DNA of 58,503 nt from Candidatus Aminicenantota bacterium (GTDB lineage: Bacteria > Acidobacteriota > Aminicenantia > Aminicenantales > Aminicenantaceae). Location of the stretch: the NCBI GenBank assembly GCA_030603565.1, contig JAUVXM010000009.1, positions 1 to 58,503 on the forward strand, written 5' to 3'. A program made the translations under genes and the position numbers. Each line of letters starts with the position of its first letter. Position 1 is the first letter of the stretch. Shown here in pieces: positions 25,254 through 32,994 of this stretch. Below the pieces are notes generated by a model that was given only the letters and a program-made list of their open reading frames with translations, was not told where the DNA came from and made no database searches.

Positions 25254-25387
25254 ACCTAACAAAAGCATTCACTGGACAAAAGGGCCATGTTTCAAATTAG
25301 TAAAGTTCAGTGCAATTATAGAGTCTAATTTTGAAAGCCAAGGTGAGCGATGCTAAGCCCTTTTGCCAGTGAGCTTTGTCGTTAGAT
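25254..25387 (+). other. Integron attC recombination site (plus orientation)
   Basis: R'' ACCTAAC (25254-25260) and R' GTTAGAT (25381-25387) bound a 134-bp imperfect palindrome. Left CACTGGACAAAAGGGC pairs with right GCCCTTTTGCCAGTG, leaving one unpaired A in the left arm, the extrahelical base that orients an attC. The right end GTGAGCTTTGTCGTTAG closely follows the classic attC pattern. It ends the MBL-hydrolase cassette. 25388-25487 beyond it shows nothing recognisable before the M48 stop. Confidence 0.92.
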
Positions 25388-25487
25388 CTCATAGGTGTCA
25401 CATGGCAACAGACATCCACGCGGTTAATAAAAACCTAATGTCCTTCTATGATTTCTCCAATAAGAGAGTGCTGCATGTGGGAGTAAG

Positions 25488-26924
25488 TTATAATACTTTG
25501 ATAAGAACATTACGCTTGGGGATTTCTCCCAGATCCATACCGTTTATGATGGCGAATCTTGGCCACATGTCTTTTTTGATCTGCGCTTGCTGCAAATAGG
25601 TACGCAGGGTATTTCGGCCGTCGGCCCTGATAATTTTGATCCTGAGCGGCTTCCGGTTCAGGTATTTTGGGTTGGTCAGGTTCTTAAAAGAGCCCACGAT
25701 CGTCCCGAATTGAAAATCATAATTTCCGTAGTCTTCTCTTGTGCTGAACGAGGTAAATGCATAGATATGGGCCTGCTTTCGGATATAGGAGATCCTCATT
25801 TTAAGGTTTGACTGACCCTCCTGGAGGATCTCATAGAGACATTGATAGCAACGTAGTCCGTTGATGTGCATGCTGCTGTCATTGAGGAAGGTAGCTCCCT
25901 GCAGCTTGGATGCCTGTTTTTGCGCGTAATTATGGAGGTCTTCTGTGGTCTCTTCAACCTTGAGGATCACGGCTGCATTTTCGTCCTTTGAGACCAGGAT
26001 AACTTGAGAGCGCTGATTTTGCAGATTCCATTCGTTGGGAATAGCAAAAGAAAAGCGCATCTGGGGGTGATAGAATGTGTTATCCTCGACAAATCCCTGT
26101 TGGGGATCCTCACCGTAAACAACATTTTTAATGCGGTTGAGATAATTATTTTTATTGACCATAAGCTGTTTATCTGTTTCAAGCAGCATGTCAATGGTGT
26201 CCTTGATCCTATTGGCAGTTAAAGGGTGGGTGGAGAGGAAACCGGGCAGACTGTGTCCTCCGCCGGAGAGGTCCCCCATTTTCTCAAGAGCATTGAAAAA
26301 GCCTATTATGTGTTCTGGATTGTATCTGGCGCTCCGCGAGTAATTAACACCGCAGGTGTCTGCCTGGCGTTCATCATGCCGGCTGAATTTTAAAAACATC
26401 AGCTGAATGCCGACATCGGCAAGTCCTGAAATATCTTTGAAGGTCTCACTCAGAGCGCCGCCTACAGCCAATCCTACCTGGACAAGGAGCATCTGGCTCA
26501 ATTTTTTTACAGAATGACGGTGATTGACATGCCCTAATTCGTGGCCAAGGACAGCAGCCAGTTCTGCTTCGGTCTTGAATAGAGCGAGGATGCCGCGAGT
26601 GACATAGATATATCCACCCGGAGCTGCAAAGGCATTGATAACAGGAGTGTCCAGTACGGCAAAGTGATAGTCCAGATGAGGGCGGTGGGTATGAGGGACA
26701 AGCTGCCTTCCCACCTTACTTACATAGTCGTTTAAAGCCGGATCATCATATACGCCATACATAGCGCGTACTTGTTGATCTGTCTGTCTTCCCAGGTCGA
26801 TCTCAGCAGCCTCGGAGTAAAACATCAAATCCCGCTTACCTGTGACAGGGTTTATAGCACATGAAATGGATAGGGCCATAAGTATGAATAGGATGGAAAT
26901 ATATTTTATTTTATTTTTAATCAT
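25488..26924 (-). CDS. M48-family metalloprotease lipoprotein (BepA/LoiP-like)
   Basis: A 478-residue periplasmic zinc protease. Start 26924 gives MIKNKIKYISILFILMALSI followed by the lipobox cysteine (SISC); an upstream ATG at 26954 adds a charged stretch before it. The zinc motif is VLGHELGHVNHRHS, with the third ligand in RHDERQADTCG. Preceding sequence AINPVTGKRDLMFYSEAAEIDLGRQ is typical of outer-membrane-biogenesis M48 lipoproteins. The C-terminal 200 residues are an extra domain ending in a LysM-like NGMDLGEIPKRNVLIKVL. Its 3' end is intact, 101 bp from the attC. Confidence 0.92.
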   Translation of the reverse strand: MIKNKIKYISILFILMALSISCAINPVTGKRDLMFYSEAAEIDLGRQTDQQVRAMYGVYDDPALNDYVSKVGRQLVPHTHRPHLDYHFAVLDTPVINAFAAPGGYIYVTRGILALFKTEAELAAVLGHELGHVNHRHSVKKLSQMLLVQVGLAVGGALSETFKDISGLADVGIQLMFLKFSRHDERQADTCGVNYSRSARYNPEHIIGFFNALEKMGDLSGGGHSLPGFLSTHPLTANRIKDTIDMLLETDKQLMVNKNNYLNRIKNVVYGEDPQQGFVEDNTFYHPQMRFSFAIPNEWNLQNQRSQVILVSKDENAAVILKVEETTEDLHNYAQKQASKLQGATFLNDSSMHINGLRCYQCLYEILQEGQSNLKMRISYIRKQAHIYAFTSFSTREDYGNYDFQFGTIVGSFKNLTNPKYLNRKPLRIKIIRADGRNTLRTYLQQAQIKKDMWPRFAIINGMDLGEIPKRNVLIKVL

Positions 26925-27075
26925 CCTTTTCCTTTTACCTGCTTTTTTTAACAATATTACAATGAAGAAACATTCCAGTCAAAGAGAAATCTGCTTCAGC
27001 TTATCTTAAATAATAAGAGGAAAGCCATTTCTTGTAAATCCGGCGTACTAGCTGATATTTATTGTGATTTTTCCA

Positions 27076-28284
27076 TTATGACCCATATTTTTGAATCACT
27101 GTGCTCAATCTCCTCACGCCTTCTAAGATCTGCTCTTTGGTGGGATAGGAAAAATTAATCCTCATGCTGTTGTGCCTGATGTGTTTTTTGGGAAAAAAGA
27201 TCTCCCCCGGAACAAACGCGACCTTGTCTTCAATGGCCTTCATGAAAAGGTCCATGGTATTGATCTTTTCGGGAACCGTCAGCCAGAGAAACAGCCCGCC
27301 CTCGGGCCTGGTCCAAGTGACTCCCATCTCTTCCGGAAAATTGTCCTCCAAGGCGTCCAGAAAAAAACCAAGCTTTTCCCTGTAGTAGCTGCAGGCATTG
27401 GCAAAGTGGGATTGCAGGTCATAACCCCGAAAAAAAGCCGAGCAGATATCCTGATTGAGTTTCGGTGTGTTGAGAATATTGGCTTCCTTGATAAAGGTGA
27501 ATTTCCTGATAACCTCAGGAGGCCCGATATTGAAACCCACTCGCAGGCCGGGACAGAGGATCTTGGAAAATGTATAAAGCCCGATCACATGACCCTCGTT
27601 GTTATCCAGGGAATAAATGGACGGGATGGTTTCTCCTGTGTATCTCAACTCCCTGTAGGGGCTGTCTTCCACCAGCGGTATTTCATATTCTTTCGCCAGA
27701 TCCAGCAGCGCTATCCTTTTTTCCAGGCTGGTTGTGATCCCCGCCGGATTCTGATAGTCAGGAATTACATAGATAAATTTCGGCTTCTCCCCCCGGTTTA
27801 CAAGTTCCTTGATCCCGGCCTTCAAACCCAAAACATCAGGCCCATCTTCCCTGATATCTCTGGCGATATAGCGAGGTGTCTGCATTTCAAAAGCGGCCAG
27901 AGCGCCGCCAAAGGTGGGGAGATCCGCCACAATATAATCCTCGGGGTCCAGAAAGAGTCTCCCGACCAAGTCAAGCCCATGCTGCCCGGAAGTGGTTATC
28001 ATGATGTTCTCAGGCCCGATGTGGATACCGTCTAATTTGAGATATTCAATGGTGGCCTCGATCAGGTCCTTTTCTCCTGCGATGGGAGAGTACTGGAGCA
28101 CTTTCGCTCCGTTTTCCCTAAGGGACCTTTCCACCACTTCCTGAATAAATTCCATGGGAAAAGTGTCGCTGCTGGGGAGCCCTCCCGCAAAAGAAATGAT
28201 CTCGGGATCGCGCAGATATTTGAGAGTTTTTCCAATGGGATATCCCTCGAATCCCTTCATAATCTTGCTGAAAAGTTCTTTCAT
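27076..28284 (-). CDS. PLP-dependent class I/II aminotransferase (LysN/ARO8-like)
   Basis: A 402-residue fold-type I aminotransferase. Start 28284 follows a GGGAGA site; the longer frame to 28407 reads through a degenerate SDR gene. Motifs: ISFAGGLPSSDTFP (substrate glycine loop), TTSGQHGLDLVGRLFLDPED, YVIPDYQNPAGITTSLEKR and the PLP lysine in GLYTFSKILCPGLRVGF. The group includes 2-aminoadipate and aromatic or branched aminotransferases. It is the last gene after an unrecognised protein and an SDR remnant, 14 bp from the latter, so probably a catabolic operon. It could supply 2-oxoacids for IorAB-type enzymes. Confidence 0.9.
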   Translation of the reverse strand: MKELFSKIMKGFEGYPIGKTLKYLRDPEIISFAGGLPSSDTFPMEFIQEVVERSLRENGAKVLQYSPIAGEKDLIEATIEYLKLDGIHIGPENIMITTSGQHGLDLVGRLFLDPEDYIVADLPTFGGALAAFEMQTPRYIARDIREDGPDVLGLKAGIKELVNRGEKPKFIYVIPDYQNPAGITTSLEKRIALLDLAKEYEIPLVEDSPYRELRYTGETIPSIYSLDNNEGHVIGLYTFSKILCPGLRVGFNIGPPEVIRKFTFIKEANILNTPKLNQDICSAFFRGYDLQSHFANACSYYREKLGFFLDALEDNFPEEMGVTWTRPEGGLFLWLTVPEKINTMDLFMKAIEDKVAFVPGEIFFPKKHIRHNSMRINFSYPTKEQILEGVRRLSTVIQKYGS

Positions 28285-28297
28285 GCCTGTTTCTCCC

Positions 28298-28441
28298 TTA
28301 TTTTTTAACTTGGTAGCGGCCGGGGTCATCAAACACGTCGATGACCTGAACTCGGTTGGAGAGCTGAAGGGCGATCGCTTTTCCCAGTCCCCGGCTGGAG
28401 GCTGCAACCAGAGCCACTTTGTTTTCGATGTTTAAATCCAT
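28298..28441 (-). pseudogene. Collapsed short-chain dehydrogenase (SDR) gene
   Basis: A 47-codon frame with a good Shine-Dalgarno (AAGGGGAAA). Residues 1-28 (IENKVALVAASSRGLGKAIA) are the Rossmann start of an SDR/3-oxoacyl-ACP-reductase-type protein. They are followed directly by VQVIDVFDDPGRYQVKK, probably the original C-terminus. About 200 codons with the YxxxK catalytic motif are missing. It sits between two co-directional genes with normal operon spacing (34 and 13 bp), so an internal deletion in an operon gene is the simplest reading. Confidence 0.6.
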
Positions 28442-28475
28442 GGGATTTCCCCTTAATAATGCATAGATCCTAAGA

Positions 28476-29705
28476 TCATCTGTAGGAAACTTCAGCGAAC
28501 AGGGCTTTATGCCCCCGTTTCATGATCTCTTTGGCATCCTTGTCGCACTGGACACATTTATGATAGATCACGTCCCCGATCAGCTTTGATTTTTCATTCC
28601 TCTCGTCATCCCCGAGAAAGTAGGCCTCCATGGTATCATAAGGCCGTGATTTACCATCGCTTTCGTATTTGATTGTCAGGTCCCGCCCTGCCTCAAAAAC
28701 CTTAAAAGCATTTTCGGTCCAGTTGAAATTTTCCATTCCCAAGTCCGGATTGATCCTGAGGTGAGCGGCAAGCAAGACATCCAGCCCGGATGCTTCCATC
28801 TCCTCTGAGCACTGGATAAAAGTTTCGGTTGTGGCAGCATTCCCGATATTGATCTCATAGATGGGTGTTGTCCCGTCATCCCGGAGATATTCCTTCATGA
28901 TGTTCATGAGCATTCGGAGCTGAATGGTATTCTGCGTGGAGAGGAGCATGGAGATCTTAAAGGTGAGGTTTGGGATCTCCCTTGCGCAATAGCAGGCTGC
29001 TATAATGGTGGACCAGCTCGGGTTGAGGAAAAAATTGCCTCCGGTCTCGAGGCTGGCTCTGAGCACCCCATCAAGATAGACAATGTGATTGTTGTTTCCC
29101 ACTTCCACCCCGCCGAGGTTTCCAAAGGCCGTTCCCATGTTCTTCAGGATGATCTGGCTAAATCCGTTGCCCAGAGCCTTCCGCTCGAATGTCTCGCCCG
29201 TGACCTTTTCCATCCTTACGAAACGCTCCTCGGGCAGAGGTGTTCCGATGATGTTGGTGGAGCAGAACTTGCTGGCTCCCAGAATATTTTCCGCCATGGC
29301 CAGGGTGGAGAGAAGGTCGCCGCTGAATATGTATTGCTCGGTCAGGGCGACAACAGAGATCATTTCCGTGGGAAACAGAACATCCCCGCTCTCTGCGACC
29401 TTTCTCATGCATTCCAGGGTGACGGGCGAGCCTTGGAAACCGGAAACCTGGGCTGTACAGATCCCTTTTTTGTCGAGCTGAAGATTGTGCCGCTCAACAA
29501 AATCTTCTACTTTGGCAAAACTTTTTGCATACTCCTCTGCCTGCTCAAGGGTGGCGCCATATCCTTTTTCCCCTGCTATTTTTTTTCTGGTGGGGTAGTC
29601 CCTCATGGACTCGATCTTCCGTGAAATCTCCTTGGGACCGCCGTAAGAATCCAACAAAGCATCTATAGCCTTGAGATCTTTGTCACTTAATAGATTAAAA
29701 TGCAT
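28476..29705 (-). CDS. Unrecognised cytoplasmic protein, operon partner of an aminotransferase
   Basis: A 409-residue soluble protein I cannot assign. Start 29705 follows GGAGG by 5 bp; the ATG at 29717 overlaps that site. No signal peptide or membrane segment is visible. Distinctive blocks are GICTAQVSGFQGSPVTLECMR, NNNHIVYLDGVLRASLETGG and EINIGNAATTETFIQCSEEM. Cysteines near the C-terminus (HKCVQCDK) could bind a metal or cluster. The alternating helix/strand pattern would suit a TIM-barrel enzyme, but no motif proves it. It is the first gene of the unit with the SDR remnant and aminotransferase. Confidence 0.8.
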   Translation of the reverse strand: MHFNLLSDKDLKAIDALLDSYGGPKEISRKIESMRDYPTRKKIAGEKGYGATLEQAEEYAKSFAKVEDFVERHNLQLDKKGICTAQVSGFQGSPVTLECMRKVAESGDVLFPTEMISVVALTEQYIFSGDLLSTLAMAENILGASKFCSTNIIGTPLPEERFVRMEKVTGETFERKALGNGFSQIILKNMGTAFGNLGGVEVGNNNHIVYLDGVLRASLETGGNFFLNPSWSTIIAACYCAREIPNLTFKISMLLSTQNTIQLRMLMNIMKEYLRDDGTTPIYEINIGNAATTETFIQCSEEMEASGLDVLLAAHLRINPDLGMENFNWTENAFKVFEAGRDLTIKYESDGKSRPYDTMEAYFLGDDERNEKSKLIGDVIYHKCVQCDKDAKEIMKRGHKALFAEVSYR

Positions 29706-29885
29706 GATAGCCTCCATTTATATTCGGTCAGAATATTATATAAATATAAAAAAGCTTTAGCTGATGAGATTGGCAAGCAGTATTTATGCAAATGACTCAT
29801 GTGCTGAGGAATGAAATATATTTTATATTTTAAAAAAAATCAAGCGCAAGATGAAATGAGGGGCAAACTCCTGAGTGTACTATGC

Positions 29886-29914
29886 TTGACATACAGTATA
29901 TCAGTATGTAAGTA
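29886..29914 (+). promoter_or_regulatory. Predicted sigma70-type promoter of the threonine aldolase gene
   Basis: TTGACA at 29886-29891 and TAAGTA at 29909-29914 with a 17-bp spacer. CATAC (29890-29894) and GTATG (29904-29908) form an inverted repeat across the spacer, a possible operator. The -10 is a poor match, so confidence is moderate. The rest of 29706-29983 shows nothing else. Confidence 0.45.
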
Positions 29915-29983
29915 TCATTTTTGTAATACAATCGTGAAACAAACAAGAAATGATTCAGCTTAATAAACCTGAAGGAGCTTAGA

Positions 29984-31015
29984 ATGGACAAGTTTTCAGA
30001 TTTTAGAAGTGATACGGTAACAAAGCCTACCGCAGAGATGCGAAAGGCTATGGCGGAAGCTGAGGTGGGTGATGATGTTTTAGGAGATGACCCTACTGTA
30101 AATAAACTGGAAGAACTTGCAGCTGCTGTAACGGGAAAAGAAGCGGCATTATTTGTGCCATCCGGAACAATGGGGAATTCCATTGCAGTCAAATGCTGGA
30201 CTCAGGAACTGGATGAAGTGATAATCGAGGCCAGATCCCATATTTACAATATGGAGTCTACCCATATGACGTTTATTTCAAGGGTCACTCCCAGGCCTCT
30301 GGCATCAAAAAGAGGAGCAATGGACCCTGAAGAGATTGAGAAAAACATAAAAATACCGTCTGTTCATCTGCCGCGCACTTCACTTATTTGCGTAGAGAAT
30401 ACCCACAATAACTGGGGGGGAGCTGTTGTTCCATTGGCTAATTTAAAGGCTGTAAAAAAAGTTGCTGACCGGCATGAAATAAAAATCCATTTTGATGGGG
30501 CTCGTATTTTCAATGCCAGTATTGCCTCCGGTATTCCGGTCAAAGAGTATGCAGCAGTTGCAGATTCATTGATGTTTTGCCTTTCCAAGGGGTTAGCAGC
30601 ACCGGTAGGATCAATGCTTGTCGGCCCGGGTGATTTTATTAATTACGGCCGCAGAGTGCGAAAGGCTCTGGGTGGTGGAATGCGGCAGGCCGGGATCCTG
30701 GCTGCTGCCGGAATAATAGCGATTACAAAGATGGCTGACAGGTTAAAAGAGGATCATATAAAAGCAAAACGCCTGGCAAAATCCATTTCTGAATTACAGG
30801 CTGTCAAACTCGACCCGGATGATGTTGAAACTGATATAGTTATATTTGGTTTTAAACACCCTGAAATTTCTGTTTCTGACTTTTTGGATAGATTAAAGTC
30901 CAAAGGAATTTTGGCCCTAACTGTGCCTCAGGGAATCCGGATGGTTACAAATAAAGAAGTAGATGATTGTGATGTTGAGCGGGCAATAGCTGCTTTTCAA
31001 GAAATTCTTTCTTAA
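29984..31015 (+). CDS. ltaE: Low-specificity L-threonine aldolase
   Basis: A 343-residue PLP enzyme that cleaves L-threonine/allo-threonine to glycine and acetaldehyde. Motifs: [34 protein letters not shown] at the N-terminus, [34 protein letters not shown] and the PLP lysine in [16 protein letters not shown]. Full length, with a clear GGAG ribosome site. It is monocistronic, with repeat elements beginning 19 bp after its stop. Confidence 0.95.
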   Translation: MDKFSDFRSDTVTKPTAEMRKAMAEAEVGDDVLGDDPTVNKLEELAAAVTGKEAALFVPSGTMGNSIAVKCWTQELDEVIIEARSHIYNMESTHMTFISRVTPRPLASKRGAMDPEEIEKNIKIPSVHLPRTSLICVENTHNNWGGAVVPLANLKAVKKVADRHEIKIHFDGARIFNASIASGIPVKEYAAVADSLMFCLSKGLAAPVGSMLVGPGDFINYGRRVRKALGGGMRQAGILAAAGIIAITKMADRLKEDHIKAKRLAKSISELQAVKLDPDDVETDIVIFGFKHPEISVSDFLDRLKSKGILALTVPQGIRMVTNKEVDDCDVERAIAAFQEILS

Positions 31016-31033
31016 TTCTTGTCATTAATTCGA

Positions 31034-31112
31034 GGGACAGCACACTTAATTCTGAATTATGTAAACGACTTGTGAATAATCCAGGTTAATTAAGTATGAT
31101 ATCCCCATATCT
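31034..31112. repeat. 79-bp repeat, copy A (GGGACAGCACACTTAATT...ATCCCC)
   Basis: Nearly identical (about five differences in 79) to 32821-32899. Both have ends that are inverted repeats of each other (GGGACATCAT/ATGATGTCCC in copy B) and contain the ACGACTTGTGAATAATCCAGGTTAA end motif of the CCTGAATTATTCA family. The two copies flank 1.7 kb with a DUF4143 gene and a phosphoesterase remnant. The 31113-31255 interval shows nothing else. Confidence 0.85.
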
Positions 31113-31255
31113 ATATTCTTTTTGAGCATCACTAAGCCCAATTTTATGATATTCTCTCTTTCTTGCGGATTTTTTATTGACTGGACTTGTTTTTTATTTG
31201 TATTAGGGGTGATGGAGACTCAGAGGATGGAAATTTGATGAATCGGTCATAGTTA

Positions 31256-32437
31256 TTAAAACCATTTGCTGAGGGGAGTTAGTAGAAAATCTGCAATTGG
31301 AATACCTTGAGCACCTACCAAAAGCTTCCTTTTCGTTTGGAATTCCTTTGAAAACATCTCTATACCTGGCAGAGTAACTTTTCTGTGTCCGGTTTTCACT
31401 TCGAGTGCCACAACATCTTTGCCCTTGGATAAGACAAAGTCTACTTCACGATTCCGGCCTAACCAATAGAATAGCTCAATATTCTCGCTTTTAATAGAGT
31501 TCAACAAGCTGGCTCCTATACATGATTCTACCAGTCGTCCCCAGAACGCATGGTTCTGTTTTGCTGCCTCTAAACTCAGCTGGGATTGTGCTGTTATCAG
31601 GGCTGTATTAAAGACCTGAAGTTTAGGGCTGGAGGCTCTTTGACGAAATCTCTGACTGGCATATTTTGATATACCAGCCAGGAGTCCGGCATCCTCCAGC
31701 AATCTTAAATAATGAGCGAGAGTTGTGGTATTGCCGACATCCTGAAGCTGGCCGAGCATCTTCTGGTAGGAAAGAATTTGGCCTGAATAGGAGCAGCCGA
31801 GTTCAAAAAGACGGTGTAAAAGCGCTGGCTTGTCAACGCGCGTCATAAGGAAGATATCCCTTGAAATTGTTGTTTCTATAAGGGAGTTCTTGATATAGTC
31901 AGACCATCTTTTTTGATCCTGAATGAGTTCTGCGGCTCCCGGGTATCCACCATAGAATATATACTCATCAACACTCCAACCGAAAGCAGTCTTAATTTCG
32001 TTAAAAGACCAATGGGTGATAGGGATTGTCTCAAATCGTCCGGCAAGACTTTCTGTTAACCCTCTCCGTACCAATAAAGGCGAAGAGCCCAGGAGCAGAA
32101 CATGGAGGGGAAGATCGTTTTTTGAATCTTCATCCCACAGTCTTTTAACAGTCTCAGACCAGCCCTCGATTTTATGGGCTTCGTCGAGGACAAACAGTCC
32201 GGATTTTGCAGCCTTGATCTTTAAACGAGCAATTTCCCACTGTTGTTCGATCCAGATACGATGCTTTAGTAAAGGTTCATCTGCAGATGCATAGTGACTG
32301 GGAATATTCAGGTCAGCTATTACCTGGAGTGCCAGGGTAGTTTTTCCTGTTTGTCTGGGTCCAGAGAGTACCTGGATAAATCGCCTGGGTTCAGACAACC
32401 TCTGCTTAATCACGCTGTAAACAGGTCGTTTAAACAT
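31256..32437 (-). CDS. AAA_14 / DUF4143 family ATPase
   Basis: A 393-residue ATPase of unknown role. Walker A is VLSGPRQTGKTTLALQ (about residues 24-39), Walker B is SGLFVLDEAHKIEGW, and sensor VLLLGSSPLLVRRG follows. The C-terminal DUF4143 domain has YSGQILSYQKMLGQLQDVGNTTTLAHYLRLLEDAGLLAGI and the nuclease-like NREVDFVLSKGKDVVALEVKTG. Start 32437 follows AAGGA. It is preceded by a strong promoter overlapped by two palindromes (32460-32509). Confidence 0.9.
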   Translation of the reverse strand: MFKRPVYSVIKQRLSEPRRFIQVLSGPRQTGKTTLALQVIADLNIPSHYASADEPLLKHRIWIEQQWEIARLKIKAAKSGLFVLDEAHKIEGWSETVKRLWDEDSKNDLPLHVLLLGSSPLLVRRGLTESLAGRFETIPITHWSFNEIKTAFGWSVDEYIFYGGYPGAAELIQDQKRWSDYIKNSLIETTISRDIFLMTRVDKPALLHRLFELGCSYSGQILSYQKMLGQLQDVGNTTTLAHYLRLLEDAGLLAGISKYASQRFRQRASSPKLQVFNTALITAQSQLSLEAAKQNHAFWGRLVESCIGASLLNSIKSENIELFYWLGRNREVDFVLSKGKDVVALEVKTGHRKVTLPGIEMFSKEFQTKRKLLVGAQGIPIADFLLTPLSKWF

Positions 32438-32459
32438 TCCATTTTCCTTGTGATAACGA

Positions 32460-32509
32460 ATTACTCAATATTATGAGTAATTTTACTCATAAACATGAGT
32501 AATTGTCAA
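32460..32509 (-). promoter_or_regulatory. Promoter and double palindromic operator of the DUF4143 ATPase gene
   Basis: On the minus strand TTGACA (32509-32504), an 18-bp spacer and TAAAAT (32485-32480). Two palindromes with the same TTACTCAT/ATGAGTAA arms lie at 32460-32481 and 32483-32502, covering the -10, the spacer and the start region. A regulator binding there would block transcription. Confidence 0.72.
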
Positions 32510-32778
32510 TGAAAAATATGAGATTCTCTCTTTCTTGCGGATTTTTTACTGATGTTCACCTGCAGCAGGAAAAAAATGCAGTCGCTGCCTTCGACAAAGC
32601 CATTCAAAAGATAAACCAGCTACAGCCGGATTTTGTAATCTCTGGGGGGGCGGTTTGTGCGAATTGGTGGGATGGACCACATCAAGGGATAGAAGAAGGA
32701 TTCTTGCTGGTTTCAGTTGAGGAAAATAATTTTACCTGGGAATACATCGATTACGGCTGGGACGCAGACAAAAACTGA
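32509..32778 (+). pseudogene. Collapsed calcineurin-like phosphoesterase gene
   Basis: A 90-codon frame joining an N-terminal metallophosphoesterase piece (SCGFFTDVHLQQEKNAVAAF and INQLQPDFVISGG, with the metal-binding D-x-H of strand 1) to a C-terminal piece typical of the same family (GAVCANWWDGPHQGIEEGF, FTWEYIDYGWDADKN). The central 200 or more residues carrying the GDxxD/GNHE motifs are gone. The two parts join at GG, an in-frame internal deletion. It cannot be an active phosphoesterase. Confidence 0.65.
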
Positions 32779-32820
32779 AACTATTCCAATTCGATTTTTA
32801 CAATAATGCCGGACACTATT

Positions 32821-32899
32821 GGGACATCATACTTAATTCTGAATTATGTAAACGACTTGTGAATAATCCAGGTTAATTAAGGATGATGTCCCCATATCT
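32821..32899. repeat. 79-bp repeat, copy B (GGGACATCAT...ATGATGTCCC)
   Basis: Second copy of the 31034-31112 element in the same orientation. Ends GGGACATCATACTTAATT and AATTAAGGATGATGTCCC are inverted repeats. It lies between the phosphoesterase remnant and the NAD(P)HX-repair operon. Confidence 0.85.
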
Positions 32900-32994
32900 C
32901 TTGAAAAAATGGGGGAACTCCAACTGACTTTGGCTTGACGATAGGTCGCCTTCTGATATATCTTGGAATATTAAGAGTGAGAAAGGAGTGAGAA

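Noticed and set aside
27172-28035. 287-residue plus-strand frame opposite the aminotransferase
   Set aside because: It is the antisense shadow of a well-conserved aminotransferase, with no family signature or ribosome site.
29085-29624. 179- and 130-residue plus-strand frames opposite the unrecognised 409-residue gene
   Set aside because: The minus-strand frame is longer, has a GGAGG start site and operon spacing. The plus-strand frames look like shadows.
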